Made by a program: the position numbers and the translations under genes
Shown: positions 8,552 to 17,651 of the stretch, one piece after another
How positions within the stretch are numbered: position 1 is the first letter of the stretch
Layout: every line of letters begins with the position of its first letter
The notes under the pieces: generated by a model
The model's database searches: none
What the model saw: the letters and a program-made list of their open reading frames with translations, nothing else
What the model was told of the DNA's origin: nothing
Source: Paraeggerthella hominis
Lineage (GTDB): Bacteria; Actinomycetota; Coriobacteriia; Coriobacteriales; Eggerthellaceae
Reading direction: 5' to 3'
Length of the DNA stretch: 64,000 bases
Assembly (NCBI RefSeq): GCF_021044775.1
Contig: NZ_JAJNOQ010000008.1
Location: forward strand, 1-64,000

Positions 8552-10186
8552 ATGGCGAACGGGATGGCGATTATCGGCAGGCGTGCGGCGATTGCGGCCT
8601 TTTTGGCGCTTTCGTGCATCGGTGCAGCTGTCGGCTGCGCACCTGTCGTCGACGTGCCCGACCAGGAGCCCGATCTTGCGGCGCCCTCCGACGAGCCTGC
8701 GGATCTTGGCGTCGAAGACGGCGGCGACCTGGGGGATTTGGCCGACGAAGCGCCTCCCCAGGGGATGGAGCCCGAAGGCGGCGCGCTTGCGGTTCGGCTC
8801 GATTCCTACCTGGACGACAACGCGTCCCGCACGGGCGTGCCGGGCGTTGCCGTGGCCGTGGTGGATGCTTCGGGCGTCCGGTACCTGCGCACGCTGGGGG
8901 ATTGCCCGGATGCCGAGGCGCTTTTCACGATGGGGTCGCTTAGCAAGTCGTTCACGGCTCTTGCGGTGATGCAGCTGGTGGAGGCGGGGGAGGTGGACCT
9001 CGATGCGCCGGCCTCGTTGTACGTGCCGCAGTACGGCGCGCCGCCCGAGGTCACGGTACGATCCCTGCTCAACCAGACGAGCGGGTTCGGGTACTACGAT
9101 GCGCTCGCCGATGCGCGCAAGGGCGCGTCGTTCGGGACGTTCTCGTACGCGAACGCCAACTACGATTTGCTCGGCCGCATCGTCGAAGCGGCTTCGGGGC
9201 AGGAGTACGCGGCGTACCTGCGCGATCACGTGCTTCTTCCCCTTGGGATGGACCGCTCGACGGCTGACGGCGAGATCGCGCGGGAAAAGGGCATGGCGCC
9301 CGGCCATCGCGGTTGGTTCGGCGTGCCCGTAGCCGATGGGTTCGCGCACGCGTCAAGCGACGAGGCGTGGGGAGCCGCTCCGTCGGGCTACGTGGCGGCG
9401 AGCGTTTCCGACATGGCGCGCTGTCTGCGGATGTACCTCAACGGCGGGCGAAGCGACGCGGGGGAGCGCGTGATCTCGCCGCAGGGAATCGAGTCGATGT
9501 TCATGGACCGCGTTCCCGATCCCGAAGGCGACACGTACTACGGCATGGGCTGGACGTCGTTTTCCTGGGACGACGGGGAGACGGTGCTGTCCCATGACGG
9601 GCAGGTGGAGAACTACGTGGCAAGCATGTGCCTGCTGCCCGAGCGCGGTTTGGGCGTGGTGGTGCTGGGCGATGCGAGCGATCACGCGGGCGGCGACAAC
9701 CTGTTCTTCGAGCTGGCGAACGGCGTGGTGGCTGCGGCGGTGGGCGCCGATCCAGACCCGGTCGACGCTTCGTGGGTGCGGGTGGCGCACGCGCGCAACG
9801 ACGTGCTGTACGCCTGCGTCCTGCTGGCGAGCGCAGCGCCGCTGGGGTTGCTGCGGCGGTGGACGCGCCGCATGCGCGCGACGTGCGTATCGCAGGCGTC
9901 GCCGGCGCTGCGGTTGCGCGCGAGGCGGATGCTGGTCGCGCGCGCCGTCGTCCTGCACGTCGTCGCGCCGCTTGCGGTTCTGGCGCTTCCCATCCTGCGC
10001 GGGGTGCCGTGGCGCGACGTGCTCACGTTCGCTCCCGACGTGGCTGCGGTGCTGGGGGCAAGCGCGGCGCTCCTTGCTGCGGGCGGCGCCGCCAAGCTGG
10101 CGGTAGCCGTGCGCATGGGGCGCGGGCGGGTCCGCGCCGCTGCGCCTCCGGCGAAGGAGAGCCGACCGCGCTCCCGGCGAACCTGA
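8552..10186 (+). CDS. Lipoprotein serine hydrolase, beta-lactamase/PBP-like; candidate D-alanyl esterase
   Basis: A 544-aa exported protein. A signal peptide ends in a lipobox AVGC (C29), followed by an acidic linker (about 30-85). The class-C-like domain shows S129-L-S-K132, Y199-A-N201 and H348-D-G350. Three hydrophobic segments follow near the C-terminus (about 425-525). It sits 19 nt after the dltX-like gene on the same strand. DltE of Lactiplantibacillus and FmtA of staphylococci are members of this fold that remove D-alanine from teichoic acid, so a role in trimming D-alanyl esters is a reasonable inference. A peptidase or other esterase remains possible. ATG 8552 is preferred. GTG 8549 is an alternative. 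Confidence 0.8.
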   Translation: MANGMAIIGRRAAIAAFLALSCIGAAVGCAPVVDVPDQEPDLAAPSDEPADLGVEDGGDLGDLADEAPPQGMEPEGGALAVRLDSYLDDNASRTGVPGVAVAVVDASGVRYLRTLGDCPDAEALFTMGSLSKSFTALAVMQLVEAGEVDLDAPASLYVPQYGAPPEVTVRSLLNQTSGFGYYDALADARKGASFGTFSYANANYDLLGRIVEAASGQEYAAYLRDHVLLPLGMDRSTADGEIAREKGMAPGHRGWFGVPVADGFAHASSDEAWGAAPSGYVAASVSDMARCLRMYLNGGRSDAGERVISPQGIESMFMDRVPDPEGDTYYGMGWTSFSWDDGETVLSHDGQVENYVASMCLLPERGLGVVVLGDASDHAGGDNLFFELANGVVAAAVGADPDPVDASWVRVAHARNDVLYACVLLASAAPLGLLRRWTRRMRATCVSQASPALRLRARRMLVARAVVLHVVAPLAVLALPILRGVPWRDVLTFAPDVAAVLGASAALLAAGGAAKLAVAVRMGRGRVRAAAPPAKESRPRSRRT

Positions 10187-10242
10187 AGCCCCGCGGCTTC
10201 GCGGCGCGAACCGAGCGCATGCCCCGCGAACCTGAAACCCCG
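10177..10242 (+). repeat. Short direct repeat pair
   Basis: GCGAACCTGAAGCCCCG (10177-10193) recurs with one change at 10226-10242. The first copy spans the stop codon of the hydrolase gene. Function unknown. Confidence 0.6.
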
Positions 10243-10258
10243 TAGCGCCGCTTTGCGC

Positions 10259-10264
10259 TACAAT
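10259..10264 (+). promoter_or_regulatory. Candidate -10 box of lysO
   Basis: TACAAT lies about 30 nt before the TTG start of the exporter gene. No convincing -35 hexamer is visible at 16-18 nt upstream. Confidence 0.35.
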
Positions 10265-10294
10265 GGATGCTTTCGCAGCAAAGGGGGATCAAGG

Positions 10295-11242
10295 TTGGAA
10301 GTGCTCGTCATCATGGCCGTGGGCGTGCTCGTGGGCGCAACGGTGTTCCCCGCGCGCCTCAAAGGCGCGAACGAGAAGCTGACGCTGCTGTTCACGGCGT
10401 TGCTCATCTTCTCGATGGGGGCTTTGCTGGGAGGGCGCGACACGTTTCTGGAGGAGCTGGGCACCGTCGGGTGGGCGAGCGCCCTGTTCTGCCTGGTGCC
10501 GGTGGCTCTTTCGACCTTGGTCGTGTACGGCCTGACGAACTGGCTCATGAGCGACATAACCCGCAAAGCGGCCGGTCCGAACGTGGCCGCTGCGCAGGAG
10601 GCGCCGGCGGCGGGGGAGCCTGCCGGCAACGGCGAAGCCGTCATGATCGGCATGGCGGTGGGGGCGCTTGTGCTGGGGATAGCCTACGGGCTGGCGGGCG
10701 TGCACCTTGCGCCGCTCGACGCGCTGGCCGACCATTCCGACCTGATCCTGTACGGCCTCATGCTGTTCGTGGGCATCAGCGTGGGCGGCAGCCGCGGCCT
10801 TTTGGGCAAGCTGCGGCAGTATCACGTGCGCGTGCTCATCATTCCCTTCGGCATTGTGGTCGGATCGATCGCGGGCGGTTTGCTGTGCGCTCCCTTGACG
10901 GGGCTTTCCCTGCCGACGGGAGGCGCCATCGCGTCGGGATTGGGCTGGTACAGCTTGTCGGGCGTCATGATGACCGAGATCGCCGGCGCGCAGGTGGGCA
11001 GCATCACGTTCTTGTCGAATCTGCTGCGCGAGTTGGTGTCGTTCTTCTGCATCCCCTGGATCGCCCGGCACCTCAACTACCCTACGTGCATCGCGCCCGC
11101 CGGCGCAACGAGCGAGGATACCACGCTGCCCATGCTCATTCGCTGCACGAACGGCGAGACGGTGGTGCTCTCGGTGCTCAACGGCGTTATCTGCTCGGCG
11201 ATGGTCCCGGTTCTGATAGAGGCGTTCCACCCGTTCATATAG
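10295..11242 (+). CDS. lysO: LysO-type (DUF340) membrane exporter
   Basis: A 315-aa polytopic membrane protein of the LysO/DUF340 family, whose E. coli member exports lysine. About eight hydrophobic segments are visible. The second half holds the conserved GLGWYSLSG, GAQVGS and FLSNLLRE segments of the family. I chose a TTG start at 10295 because AAAGGGGG precedes it. The earlier ATG at 10253 lies before the -10 box. The exact substrate here is inferred from family only. A GC hairpin without T-run (11249-11270) follows the stop. Confidence 0.85.
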   Translation: MEVLVIMAVGVLVGATVFPARLKGANEKLTLLFTALLIFSMGALLGGRDTFLEELGTVGWASALFCLVPVALSTLVVYGLTNWLMSDITRKAAGPNVAAAQEAPAAGEPAGNGEAVMIGMAVGALVLGIAYGLAGVHLAPLDALADHSDLILYGLMLFVGISVGGSRGLLGKLRQYHVRVLIIPFGIVVGSIAGGLLCAPLTGLSLPTGGAIASGLGWYSLSGVMMTEIAGAQVGSITFLSNLLRELVSFFCIPWIARHLNYPTCIAPAGATSEDTTLPMLIRCTNGETVVLSVLNGVICSAMVPVLIEAFHPFI

Positions 11243-11332
11243 CGGTGCGCGGGCCGCGTTGACGGCCCGCTCCCAAACATGAATCGTTTGTTCGCGCGGC
11301 GGCGGCTCGGCCGGTGCGCAACGGGGCTTTGC

Positions 11333-11338
11333 TATACT
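11333..11338 (+). promoter_or_regulatory. -10 box placing the uvrC transcript start at its ATG
   Basis: TATACT ends 7 nt before the uvrC ATG. A transcript starting the usual 6-8 nt after the -10 would begin at or within a base of the start codon, that is, a leaderless mRNA. No good -35 is seen. Confidence 0.5.
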
Positions 11339-11345
11339 GCCGTTC

Positions 11346-13610
11346 ATGGACGAATACCTCGACAAACCCATCAAGACGAATGCTGCGAACGAAGAAGGGG
11401 AAGCTGCCGATTCGGCCGGCTTTTCCGCACTCGACGACGGCGACGCCCTTGGCTTCGACAACCTGGATCAGCCGGCGGGACAGCGCTCGCGCATCGAGCG
11501 CGAGCAGCATCGCTGCGACCTCGACCAGGCGACGCGCGAATTCGGCTCCGCCGCCTCGGCCGACGGGAAGCCGACCTTGCCGGAAGGCCGGGCGGCAACG
11601 GCCAAGCTCGAACGCATCAAGCAGGAGCTCAACGCCGTGCCCGCGCTGCCGGGCGTGTACCTATGGAAAGACAAGTCCGGCCAGGTCATCTACGTAGGCA
11701 AGGCGAAGCAGCTGCGCGCGCGCATGCGCCAGTACGTGAACTTCCAGGACGAGCGCGCCAAAATACCCTTGCTGGTCGACCAGATCGACAGCTTCGACTA
11801 CATCGTGGTGGAGAACGAGCACGAATCTCTCGTGCTGGAAAAGAACCTCATCAACCAGCACAGCCCGTTCTTCAACGCCGACTTCAAAGACGACAAGTCG
11901 TACCCGTTCATCGCGCTCACGAAAGGCGACGTGTTTCCCGCCATCAAGTACACGCGCGAGAAGCACAAGCCCGACACGAAGTACTTCGGCCCCTATACCG
12001 ACAGCCGCGCCGCGCGCGACATGGTGGACATCGCGCGGCGCGTCGTGCCGTTGTGCGCCACATCGTGCGCCGATTGGCGTCAGCTCAAGCGCAGGCTGGA
12101 GAAGAACCCGCTCGCGCTCATGGCAAGCGACGCGCGCCCGTGCTTCGATGCGCACGTGGGCTTGGGGCCCGGCGCGTGCTGCGGCGCGGTGACGCCCGAA
12201 GAGTACCAGGTCAACGTGAAGCGCATCGGACGATTCTTGTCCGGGCAGCATCGGGAGTTCGTCGACGAGCTGACCGCCGACATGCAGGCTGCGGCCGAAG
12301 AGCTCGACTTCGAGCGCGCCGCGCGCATCAAGGCGCGCATCGACACCATCAACAGCCTGACCGACAAGCAGCATGCCGTGTCCACGCGCAACCTGGACGC
12401 CGACGTGGTGGGCATCTTCCGCGAGGAGACCATCGCCGGCGTGCACGTGTTCATGGTGCGCGAGGGCCGTATCATCAACTCGAACGAGTTCGTGCTGAAC
12501 CGCGGCAAAGACGTGCCCGACGACGACCTGCTGCACATGTTCCTGCTGCGCTACTACGACGCCACCACGTCCATTCCGCATGAGATCATCGTGCGCGACG
12601 AGCCCGAGGACGAAGAGGCTATGGAAGCATGGCTCACCGAGAAGCTGGCAAGCCCCCATGGCGCGAAGGTGCGGTTCACGGCGCCGCGCAAAGGCGAGAA
12701 GCACGAGCTTGTGAGCATGGCCGAGACGAACGCGAAGCACACGCTCATGCGCTACAAAGTGCGCACCAATTACGAGGACAAGCGCATCAACGAGGCGCTT
12801 CTTCAGCTGGAAAGCGCGTTGGCCCTCGACGAGCCTCCCCTGCGCATCGAATGCTTCGACATCTCCACCATTCACGGTTCCTACACGGTGGCCTCCATGG
12901 TGGTGTTCACGAACGGCAAGCCCGACAAGAACCAGTACCGTCGCTTCAAGATCAAGACGCCGCTCGACGAGGCGAACGACTTTTTGAGCATGCAGGAGGT
13001 GATGAGCCGCCGCTACGCGCCCGAGCGCATGGCGGACGAGCGCTTCGGAAGCAAGCCGGATCTCATCATCCTCGACGGCGGCAAGCCGCAGCTGTCCGCG
13101 GCGCTCGAGATGTTCGACAAGCTGGGAATCCGCGACATTGCGTTGTGCGGCCTGGCGAAACGCGACGAAGAGCTGTTCGTTCCCTGGCAGGACACGGGCC
13201 CGGTGGTGCTGCCGAGCGGTTCCGCGTCCCTGTATTTGGTGAAACAGGTGCGCGACGAGGCCCACCGCTTCGCCATCACGTTCCACCGGGAGCTGCGCGG
13301 CAAGGGCATGACCGCCTCCATCCTCGACGACGTGACGGGCCTTGGACCCGTGCGCAAAAAGGCGCTGCTCAAGCACTTCAAATCGTTTAAGAACCTCAAA
13401 GACGCCGCCCTTGACGACATCAAAGCGGCGCGCCTTGTGCCCGAAGAGGTGGCTGAGGAGCTGTACCGCGTGCTTCAGCAGTATAATAGGGAGCGAAAGG
13501 ACGTGCGCGTCGTGGGCGGCGCGCAGCAATGCGAATCCGACGCGCTTGCCAGCACGGGCGAGCGCTCCCGTACCGACGAAGGGATTGCTGATGAGCGAAT
13601 CGACGGTTGA
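11346..13610 (+). CDS. uvrC: Excinuclease ABC subunit C
   Basis: A 754-aa protein making both incisions in nucleotide excision repair. The GIY-YIG nuclease domain (PGVYLWKD...QVIYVGKA) starts near residue 103. A UVR motif region follows near 310-345, the RNase H-like C-nuclease (ECFDIS, IILDGG) lies around 500-590, and helix-hairpin-helix repeats are near 660-715. It is longer than typical UvrC (about 600-620 aa) because of a roughly 95-residue polar N-terminal extension and a C-terminal tail. The ATG has no Shine-Dalgarno site but lies 7 nt after TATACT. A later start near TTG 11577 cannot be excluded. Overlaps rapZ by 20 nt. Confidence 0.93.
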   Translation: MDEYLDKPIKTNAANEEGEAADSAGFSALDDGDALGFDNLDQPAGQRSRIEREQHRCDLDQATREFGSAASADGKPTLPEGRAATAKLERIKQELNAVPALPGVYLWKDKSGQVIYVGKAKQLRARMRQYVNFQDERAKIPLLVDQIDSFDYIVVENEHESLVLEKNLINQHSPFFNADFKDDKSYPFIALTKGDVFPAIKYTREKHKPDTKYFGPYTDSRAARDMVDIARRVVPLCATSCADWRQLKRRLEKNPLALMASDARPCFDAHVGLGPGACCGAVTPEEYQVNVKRIGRFLSGQHREFVDELTADMQAAAEELDFERAARIKARIDTINSLTDKQHAVSTRNLDADVVGIFREETIAGVHVFMVREGRIINSNEFVLNRGKDVPDDDLLHMFLLRYYDATTSIPHEIIVRDEPEDEEAMEAWLTEKLASPHGAKVRFTAPRKGEKHELVSMAETNAKHTLMRYKVRTNYEDKRINEALLQLESALALDEPPLRIECFDISTIHGSYTVASMVVFTNGKPDKNQYRRFKIKTPLDEANDFLSMQEVMSRRYAPERMADERFGSKPDLIILDGGKPQLSAALEMFDKLGIRDIALCGLAKRDEELFVPWQDTGPVVLPSGSASLYLVKQVRDEAHRFAITFHRELRGKGMTASILDDVTGLGPVRKKALLKHFKSFKNLKDAALDDIKAARLVPEEVAEELYRVLQQYNRERKDVRVVGGAQQCESDALASTGERSRTDEGIADERIDG

Positions 13611-14550
13611 TCTTGAGCACATGCCCGAGCTCGTCATCGTGAGCGGCATGAGCGGCGCCGGCCGCACCGAGGCGATGCACGTGTTCGAGGACCTGGACTA
13701 CTTCTGCGTGGACAATCTGCCCTCCAGCCTGATCGGGAACCTGCTCGAGCTTACCGGCATGCCCGGCCAGCCCGACGAGCGGCGACGCCTGGCCGTGGTG
13801 TGCGACGCGCGCAACCGCGATTTCTTCGCCAGCTTGACAAGCGAGCTCAAAAAGCTCAAGGAGCGCGGGCTCGATTACCGCGTCCTGTTCCTGGACGCCG
13901 ACGACGAGAAGCTGATCGCGCGGTACAAGTCCAGCCGCCGCCGTCACCCGCTTTCCGCCGACGGGGCGTCCATCGCTCAGGGCATCGTGCGCGAGCGCGA
14001 CCTGCTGTTCGAGCTGCGCGAGAGCGCGCATCACGTCATCGACACCACTGACATGCTGCCGCCGCAGCTGCGCACCACCATCCGCGCTCTGTTCGCACCC
14101 GGCGAGGACCGCACGGGCCTGCAGGTCACGGTGTACTCGTTCGGGTTCAAGCACGGCGCGCCTCTTGACGCCGACCTGGTCATGGACGTGCGCTTCCTGC
14201 CGAACCCGTACTACGATCCCCAGCTGCGCCCCTTGACGGGCCTGGACGCGCCGGTGCGCGACTTCGTGCTGTACCGCCCCGAGACCGAGGAGTTCCAGAA
14301 GCGCTGGCGCGCGCTGCTCGATTGCGTGATGCCGGGCTACGTGGCCGAGGGCAAGCAGCAGCTGGCCATCGGCATCGGATGCACGGGCGGCCAGCATCGC
14401 AGCGTGGCGCTGGCGGAGGCCACGGCCGACTACCTCAAGGCGAAGGGCTACCGCGTGAGCATCGCCCATCGCGACCTCAAGCTGGCCGAAGGGGCCGACG
14501 GTTTGCTGGTGACGGATTCCGCCGCTGCGGCTCCGGTCGCCGGGCGCTAG
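13591..14550 (+). CDS. rapZ: RNase adapter / nucleotide-binding protein RapZ
   Basis: A 319-aa P-loop protein. Walker A is G19-M-S-G-A-G-R25-T26, with Arg instead of Lys, as is common in actinobacterial members. The C-terminal domain shows the conserved VMDVRFLPNP and GCTGGQHRSV segments. In E. coli RapZ delivers the GlmZ sRNA to RNase E. In Gram-positives its role in this conserved cluster is less clear and may concern cell-envelope precursor control. ATG 13591 follows GAAGGGA. The longer upstream frame lies inside uvrC. Confidence 0.93.
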   Translation: MSESTVDLEHMPELVIVSGMSGAGRTEAMHVFEDLDYFCVDNLPSSLIGNLLELTGMPGQPDERRRLAVVCDARNRDFFASLTSELKKLKERGLDYRVLFLDADDEKLIARYKSSRRRHPLSADGASIAQGIVRERDLLFELRESAHHVIDTTDMLPPQLRTTIRALFAPGEDRTGLQVTVYSFGFKHGAPLDADLVMDVRFLPNPYYDPQLRPLTGLDAPVRDFVLYRPETEEFQKRWRALLDCVMPGYVAEGKQQLAIGIGCTGGQHRSVALAEATADYLKAKGYRVSIAHRDLKLAEGADGLLVTDSAAAAPVAGR

Positions 14551-14558
14551 GGCTTTGC

Positions 14559-15683
14559 ATGGCAACGCAACCGTTCTCGCATGATCCGTCCCTGACGGCC
14601 GCTTTCGCCTCGCTGGGCACGCCGAGCGCGGCGTCCGCCGTCGACGAGCACGTGCGCGCCGTCGTGATAGGCGGCGGCACGGGCGCGCCGGTGTCCATCC
14701 GCACGCTGCTGTCGATGGGCGTCGAAACGAGCGCCGTCGTGGCGATGGCCGACGACGGCGGATCGACCGGCATCCTGCGCGAAGAGGCCGACGTCACGCC
14801 TCCCGGCGACGTGCGCAAGTGCATCGCCGCTATGGCGGCCGATCCGAGCGACCCTTTGACCAAGGCGTTCAAGTATCGGTTCTCGTTTGCGCGCAACCAC
14901 ACCCTGGGCAACCTCATGCTGTCGGCATTGGAGGATGCGGCAGGGTCGTTTCCCCAGGCTATCGCTATATGCGAGCGGTTGCTGCAAGCGCGGGGGCACG
15001 TGTACCCGTCAACGCTCGATCGGGTGTCGCTTGCCGCGCGCACGCGCGACGGGCGCATTTTAGAGGGTCAGGCGGTGGCGTGCCATTCGCGCACCGCGCT
15101 CGAATGCGTGCGGCTTCGCGCCGAGCGCGGCGTGGTGCCCTACGAGCCTGCGCTCGAGGCCATTCGCAACGCGGACCTCATCGTGCTGGGGCCGGGTTCC
15201 CTGTTCACGTCCATCATCCCGAACCTGCTGGTTCCCGGCGTGGTGGACGCCATACGCGCATCGAAGGGCAGCACGTTGTTCGTGTGCTCGCTCGCCGACA
15301 TGCAGGGGGAGACGTGGGGCCTTGCCGCCCGCGAGCACGTGGATGCCCTCATGGATCACGGCATGCGCGGGCTGCTCGATTACGTGCTGGTGCATACGCA
15401 GGTGCCGTTGCGGCCCGATAGTCCGGCGACGGGCCTGTTCAGTGCCTTGGCCGGTGCCGAGCCGGAGCACGCTTCGACATCGGACATGGGCGATTTGGAG
15501 CTGTCGCAGCGGGTGCGTCCCGTGCGCGTCAGCTATCAGGACGTGCAGGCCATCCAGGCGCGCGGCCCGGTGGTCATCGCGCGCAACCTGGTGGATGCGT
15601 TGCGGCCTACCTGGCATGATCCGGCTGCGTTGCGGGAAGCGTTTTCGGGGGTGTTGCGCCTATGTCGTTCACGGCGGAAGTAA
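14559..15683 (+). CDS. yvcK: YvcK-type gluconeogenesis factor (CofD-like)
   Basis: A 374-aa protein of the YvcK/MgfK family. Signatures are VIGGGTGAPVSI near residue 36, DDGGSTG near 65, and NHTLGNLMLSAL near 110. The family binds UDP-sugars and is needed for growth on gluconeogenic substrates and for cell-shape and envelope control in Bacillus. Starts 8 nt after rapZ and overlaps whiA by 22 nt, the standard rapZ-yvcK-whiA arrangement. Confidence 0.93.
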   Translation: MATQPFSHDPSLTAAFASLGTPSAASAVDEHVRAVVIGGGTGAPVSIRTLLSMGVETSAVVAMADDGGSTGILREEADVTPPGDVRKCIAAMAADPSDPLTKAFKYRFSFARNHTLGNLMLSALEDAAGSFPQAIAICERLLQARGHVYPSTLDRVSLAARTRDGRILEGQAVACHSRTALECVRLRAERGVVPYEPALEAIRNADLIVLGPGSLFTSIIPNLLVPGVVDAIRASKGSTLFVCSLADMQGETWGLAAREHVDALMDHGMRGLLDYVLVHTQVPLRPDSPATGLFSALAGAEPEHASTSDMGDLELSQRVRPVRVSYQDVQAIQARGPVVIARNLVDALRPTWHDPAALREAFSGVLRLCRSRRK

Positions 15684-16594
15684 AAGACGAGCTGGCTCGC
15701 GTTCCACCCACCTGCTCGCATTGCGAGAAGGCGACGCTGGCGGCGCTCGTGCGCATCGAGGGCACGCTGTTCTTCAGCGGGCAGGGCAAGTACCGCATCG
15801 AGATCGCGACGGACGTCCCGTCCGTCGCGCGCCTGGTCATCAAGCTGCTGCACGAGCTGTACCACCTGGAGACGAACCTCACGGTGCGCCGCAGCGTGCT
15901 GCACAAGACGCCGAACTACCTTATCGAGGTGCCTTCCCAGGCGCGCTTGGCGGAATCGCTCGTCGACATGGGCGTGCTTTCCGCCGAGGGCGGCCTGATG
16001 ATGGGGCTCACCTCGGATCTGGTGGCGAAGGAATGCTGTACTGCGGCTTATTTGCGCGGTGCGTTTTTGGGAAGCGGGTTCGTCTCGGATCCGCGCGGCG
16101 ACTTCCATTTCGAGATCACGGTCGAAAACGAGGACTTGGCCGACAGCCTGGTGAGCCTGCTGGAGCGCAAGGGCATCAACGCGCGCGTCATGCAGCGGCG
16201 CAGCTCGTACATGGTCTACCTTAAAAGCGGCGCGGCCATCCTGGAGTTTCTGGCCTTCGCGGGAGCTCATCAAAGCGCGCTCGCCATGGAGAACGCGCGC
16301 GTCATCAAGAGCGTGCGCAACGACGTGAACCGGCAGACCAACGCCGAGATAGCGAATCAGGCCAAAGCGGCCAACGCTTCCGTTGACCAGCTGTACGCGA
16401 TCCGTATGGTGCTGGAGGCGCACGGCATGGAGAATCTGCCGCCGGCGCTGCAGGAGTTCATCAAGCTGCGGGTCAGGTATCCCGACGCCACGCTCAAAGA
16501 GCTGGGGGAGCGAGCGAACCCTCCGCTGTCCAAAAGCGCCGTTTACCACCGCGTTCGCCGGATCGAGCAGATGGCGAAAGAGGTGCGCGGGTAG
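15662..16594 (+). CDS. whiA: DNA-binding regulator WhiA
   Basis: A 310-aa protein with an N-terminal LAGLIDADG-homing-endonuclease-like domain (AAYLRGAFLGSGFVSDP near residue 130) and a C-terminal helix-turn-helix (LKELGERANPPLSKSAVYHRVRRI). WhiA activates cell-division genes in streptomycetes and affects division and chromosome segregation in Bacillus. The ATG lies within yvcK. A decayed second copy of its last 35 codons lies at 18853-18948. Confidence 0.94.
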   Translation: MSFTAEVKDELARVPPTCSHCEKATLAALVRIEGTLFFSGQGKYRIEIATDVPSVARLVIKLLHELYHLETNLTVRRSVLHKTPNYLIEVPSQARLAESLVDMGVLSAEGGLMMGLTSDLVAKECCTAAYLRGAFLGSGFVSDPRGDFHFEITVENEDLADSLVSLLERKGINARVMQRRSSYMVYLKSGAAILEFLAFAGAHQSALAMENARVIKSVRNDVNRQTNAEIANQAKAANASVDQLYAIRMVLEAHGMENLPPALQEFIKLRVRYPDATLKELGERANPPLSKSAVYHRVRRIEQMAKEVRG

Positions 16595-16607
16595 GGGCCC
16601 CGCGTCG

Positions 16608-17519
16608 TCAGCCGATCGACATGATGCGCCCCATGTCCGAGGTGTCGTATCCGCCCAGGCTTGCGAACTCTTCGCGAAGCAGTCCCGACTCCAGGATGCC
16701 CATCATCGTCTGCACGGCGCGCGCGTCGAAGTTCTCCTGTTTGACCACAAGGTCGTATCGTTCTTTCTGCAGGGGCACGAAATCGATGCCTTCCACCTGC
16801 TTCGCCACCTTTTCGCTCCCGATCGCCACGTCCCCGCGTCCTCGAGCCACCATGCTCGCAACGGCGATGTGGGACTGGGTTTCTATCTCGTAGCCTTGAA
16901 TGGAGGAAGGCTGCGCGCCCAGCAGTCTGACGTGCTCGTCTAGCAGCACCCGGGAGCCCGAGCCTTTCTCTCGATTGACGATCTTCACTCCCGGAGCGAG
17001 CAGGTCTTCCCAGGTGGTCAAGTTCTTAGGGTTTCCCTTCGCCACGTAAAAGCCCTGCATGCGGTAGGTGAGGTTCACGATGACGGTCGGGGTGCCGGGG
17101 AGAAGCTTCTTGACGTAGGAGACGTTGTACTCGTCGGCGTCTCCGTCCCAGAGATGCGCGGAGGCAACCTGCACTTTGTCTTTGTAGAGGTCGGTCAAGG
17201 CGTCGTAGCTCCCGATGTAGGAGCGCAGCGATTCGACTCCCGTCTGGGCGATGTAGTTGGAGAGAACGTCCAAGATGATGTCTTGCCCGCATATGACGAA
17301 TTGCCGCTTTCGCTCGTTCGGGTCGTTTCGGTGCTCGAAGCGGTTCGGGTTCTTGGATCTTGCGATATAGCTCTGCACGTCCGCGTAAGTGAAGCGCAGC
17401 TTCCTGCCGACCTTGTACGAGCTGAGCTCTCCCCGGTCTTTGAGCGCGTAGACGGTGTTGCGACCTACTTGCAGTATGTCGGCCACTTCGTCCACGGTTA
17501 ACGCCTCGTCGTTTCTCAT
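16608..17519 (-). CDS. Excisionase-type HTH regulator with periplasmic-binding-like ligand domain
   Basis: A 303-aa cytoplasmic regulator. Residues 5-55 form an excisionase/MerR-like helix-turn-helix (LTVDEVADILQVGRNTVYALKDRGEL). Residues 70-300 resemble the PBP-like domain (PF12727 type) related to molybdate/tungstate-binding proteins, with SYDALTDL, GSGSRVLLDEH and GRGDVAIGSE segments. Such proteins act as one-component sensors, but the ligand is not deducible here. It ends 13 nt from the convergent whiA and is divergent from the AbrB-type transporter, which it probably regulates. GAGG precedes the ATG. Confidence 0.85.
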   Translation of the reverse strand: MRNDEALTVDEVADILQVGRNTVYALKDRGELSSYKVGRKLRFTYADVQSYIARSKNPNRFEHRNDPNERKRQFVICGQDIILDVLSNYIAQTGVESLRSYIGSYDALTDLYKDKVQVASAHLWDGDADEYNVSYVKKLLPGTPTVIVNLTYRMQGFYVAKGNPKNLTTWEDLLAPGVKIVNREKGSGSRVLLDEHVRLLGAQPSSIQGYEIETQSHIAVASMVARGRGDVAIGSEKVAKQVEGIDFVPLQKERYDLVVKQENFDARAVQTMMGILESGLLREEFASLGGYDTSDMGRIMSIG

Positions 17520-17651
17520 AAAACCTCGATTCTACGAATTGGGACGAAACGGTATGAACAGTGGTTAAGAAAGCGTATTCGTTTCGATTCGTTTGATTGC
17601 CGGTATGTCGATGATTATACTCCTGCGAGAATCGATGAAAAGGACGTGCGC

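Noticed and set aside
11661..13667. A 668-codon open frame opposite uvrC
   Set aside because: Antisense shadow. uvrC carries all expected motifs on the other strand.
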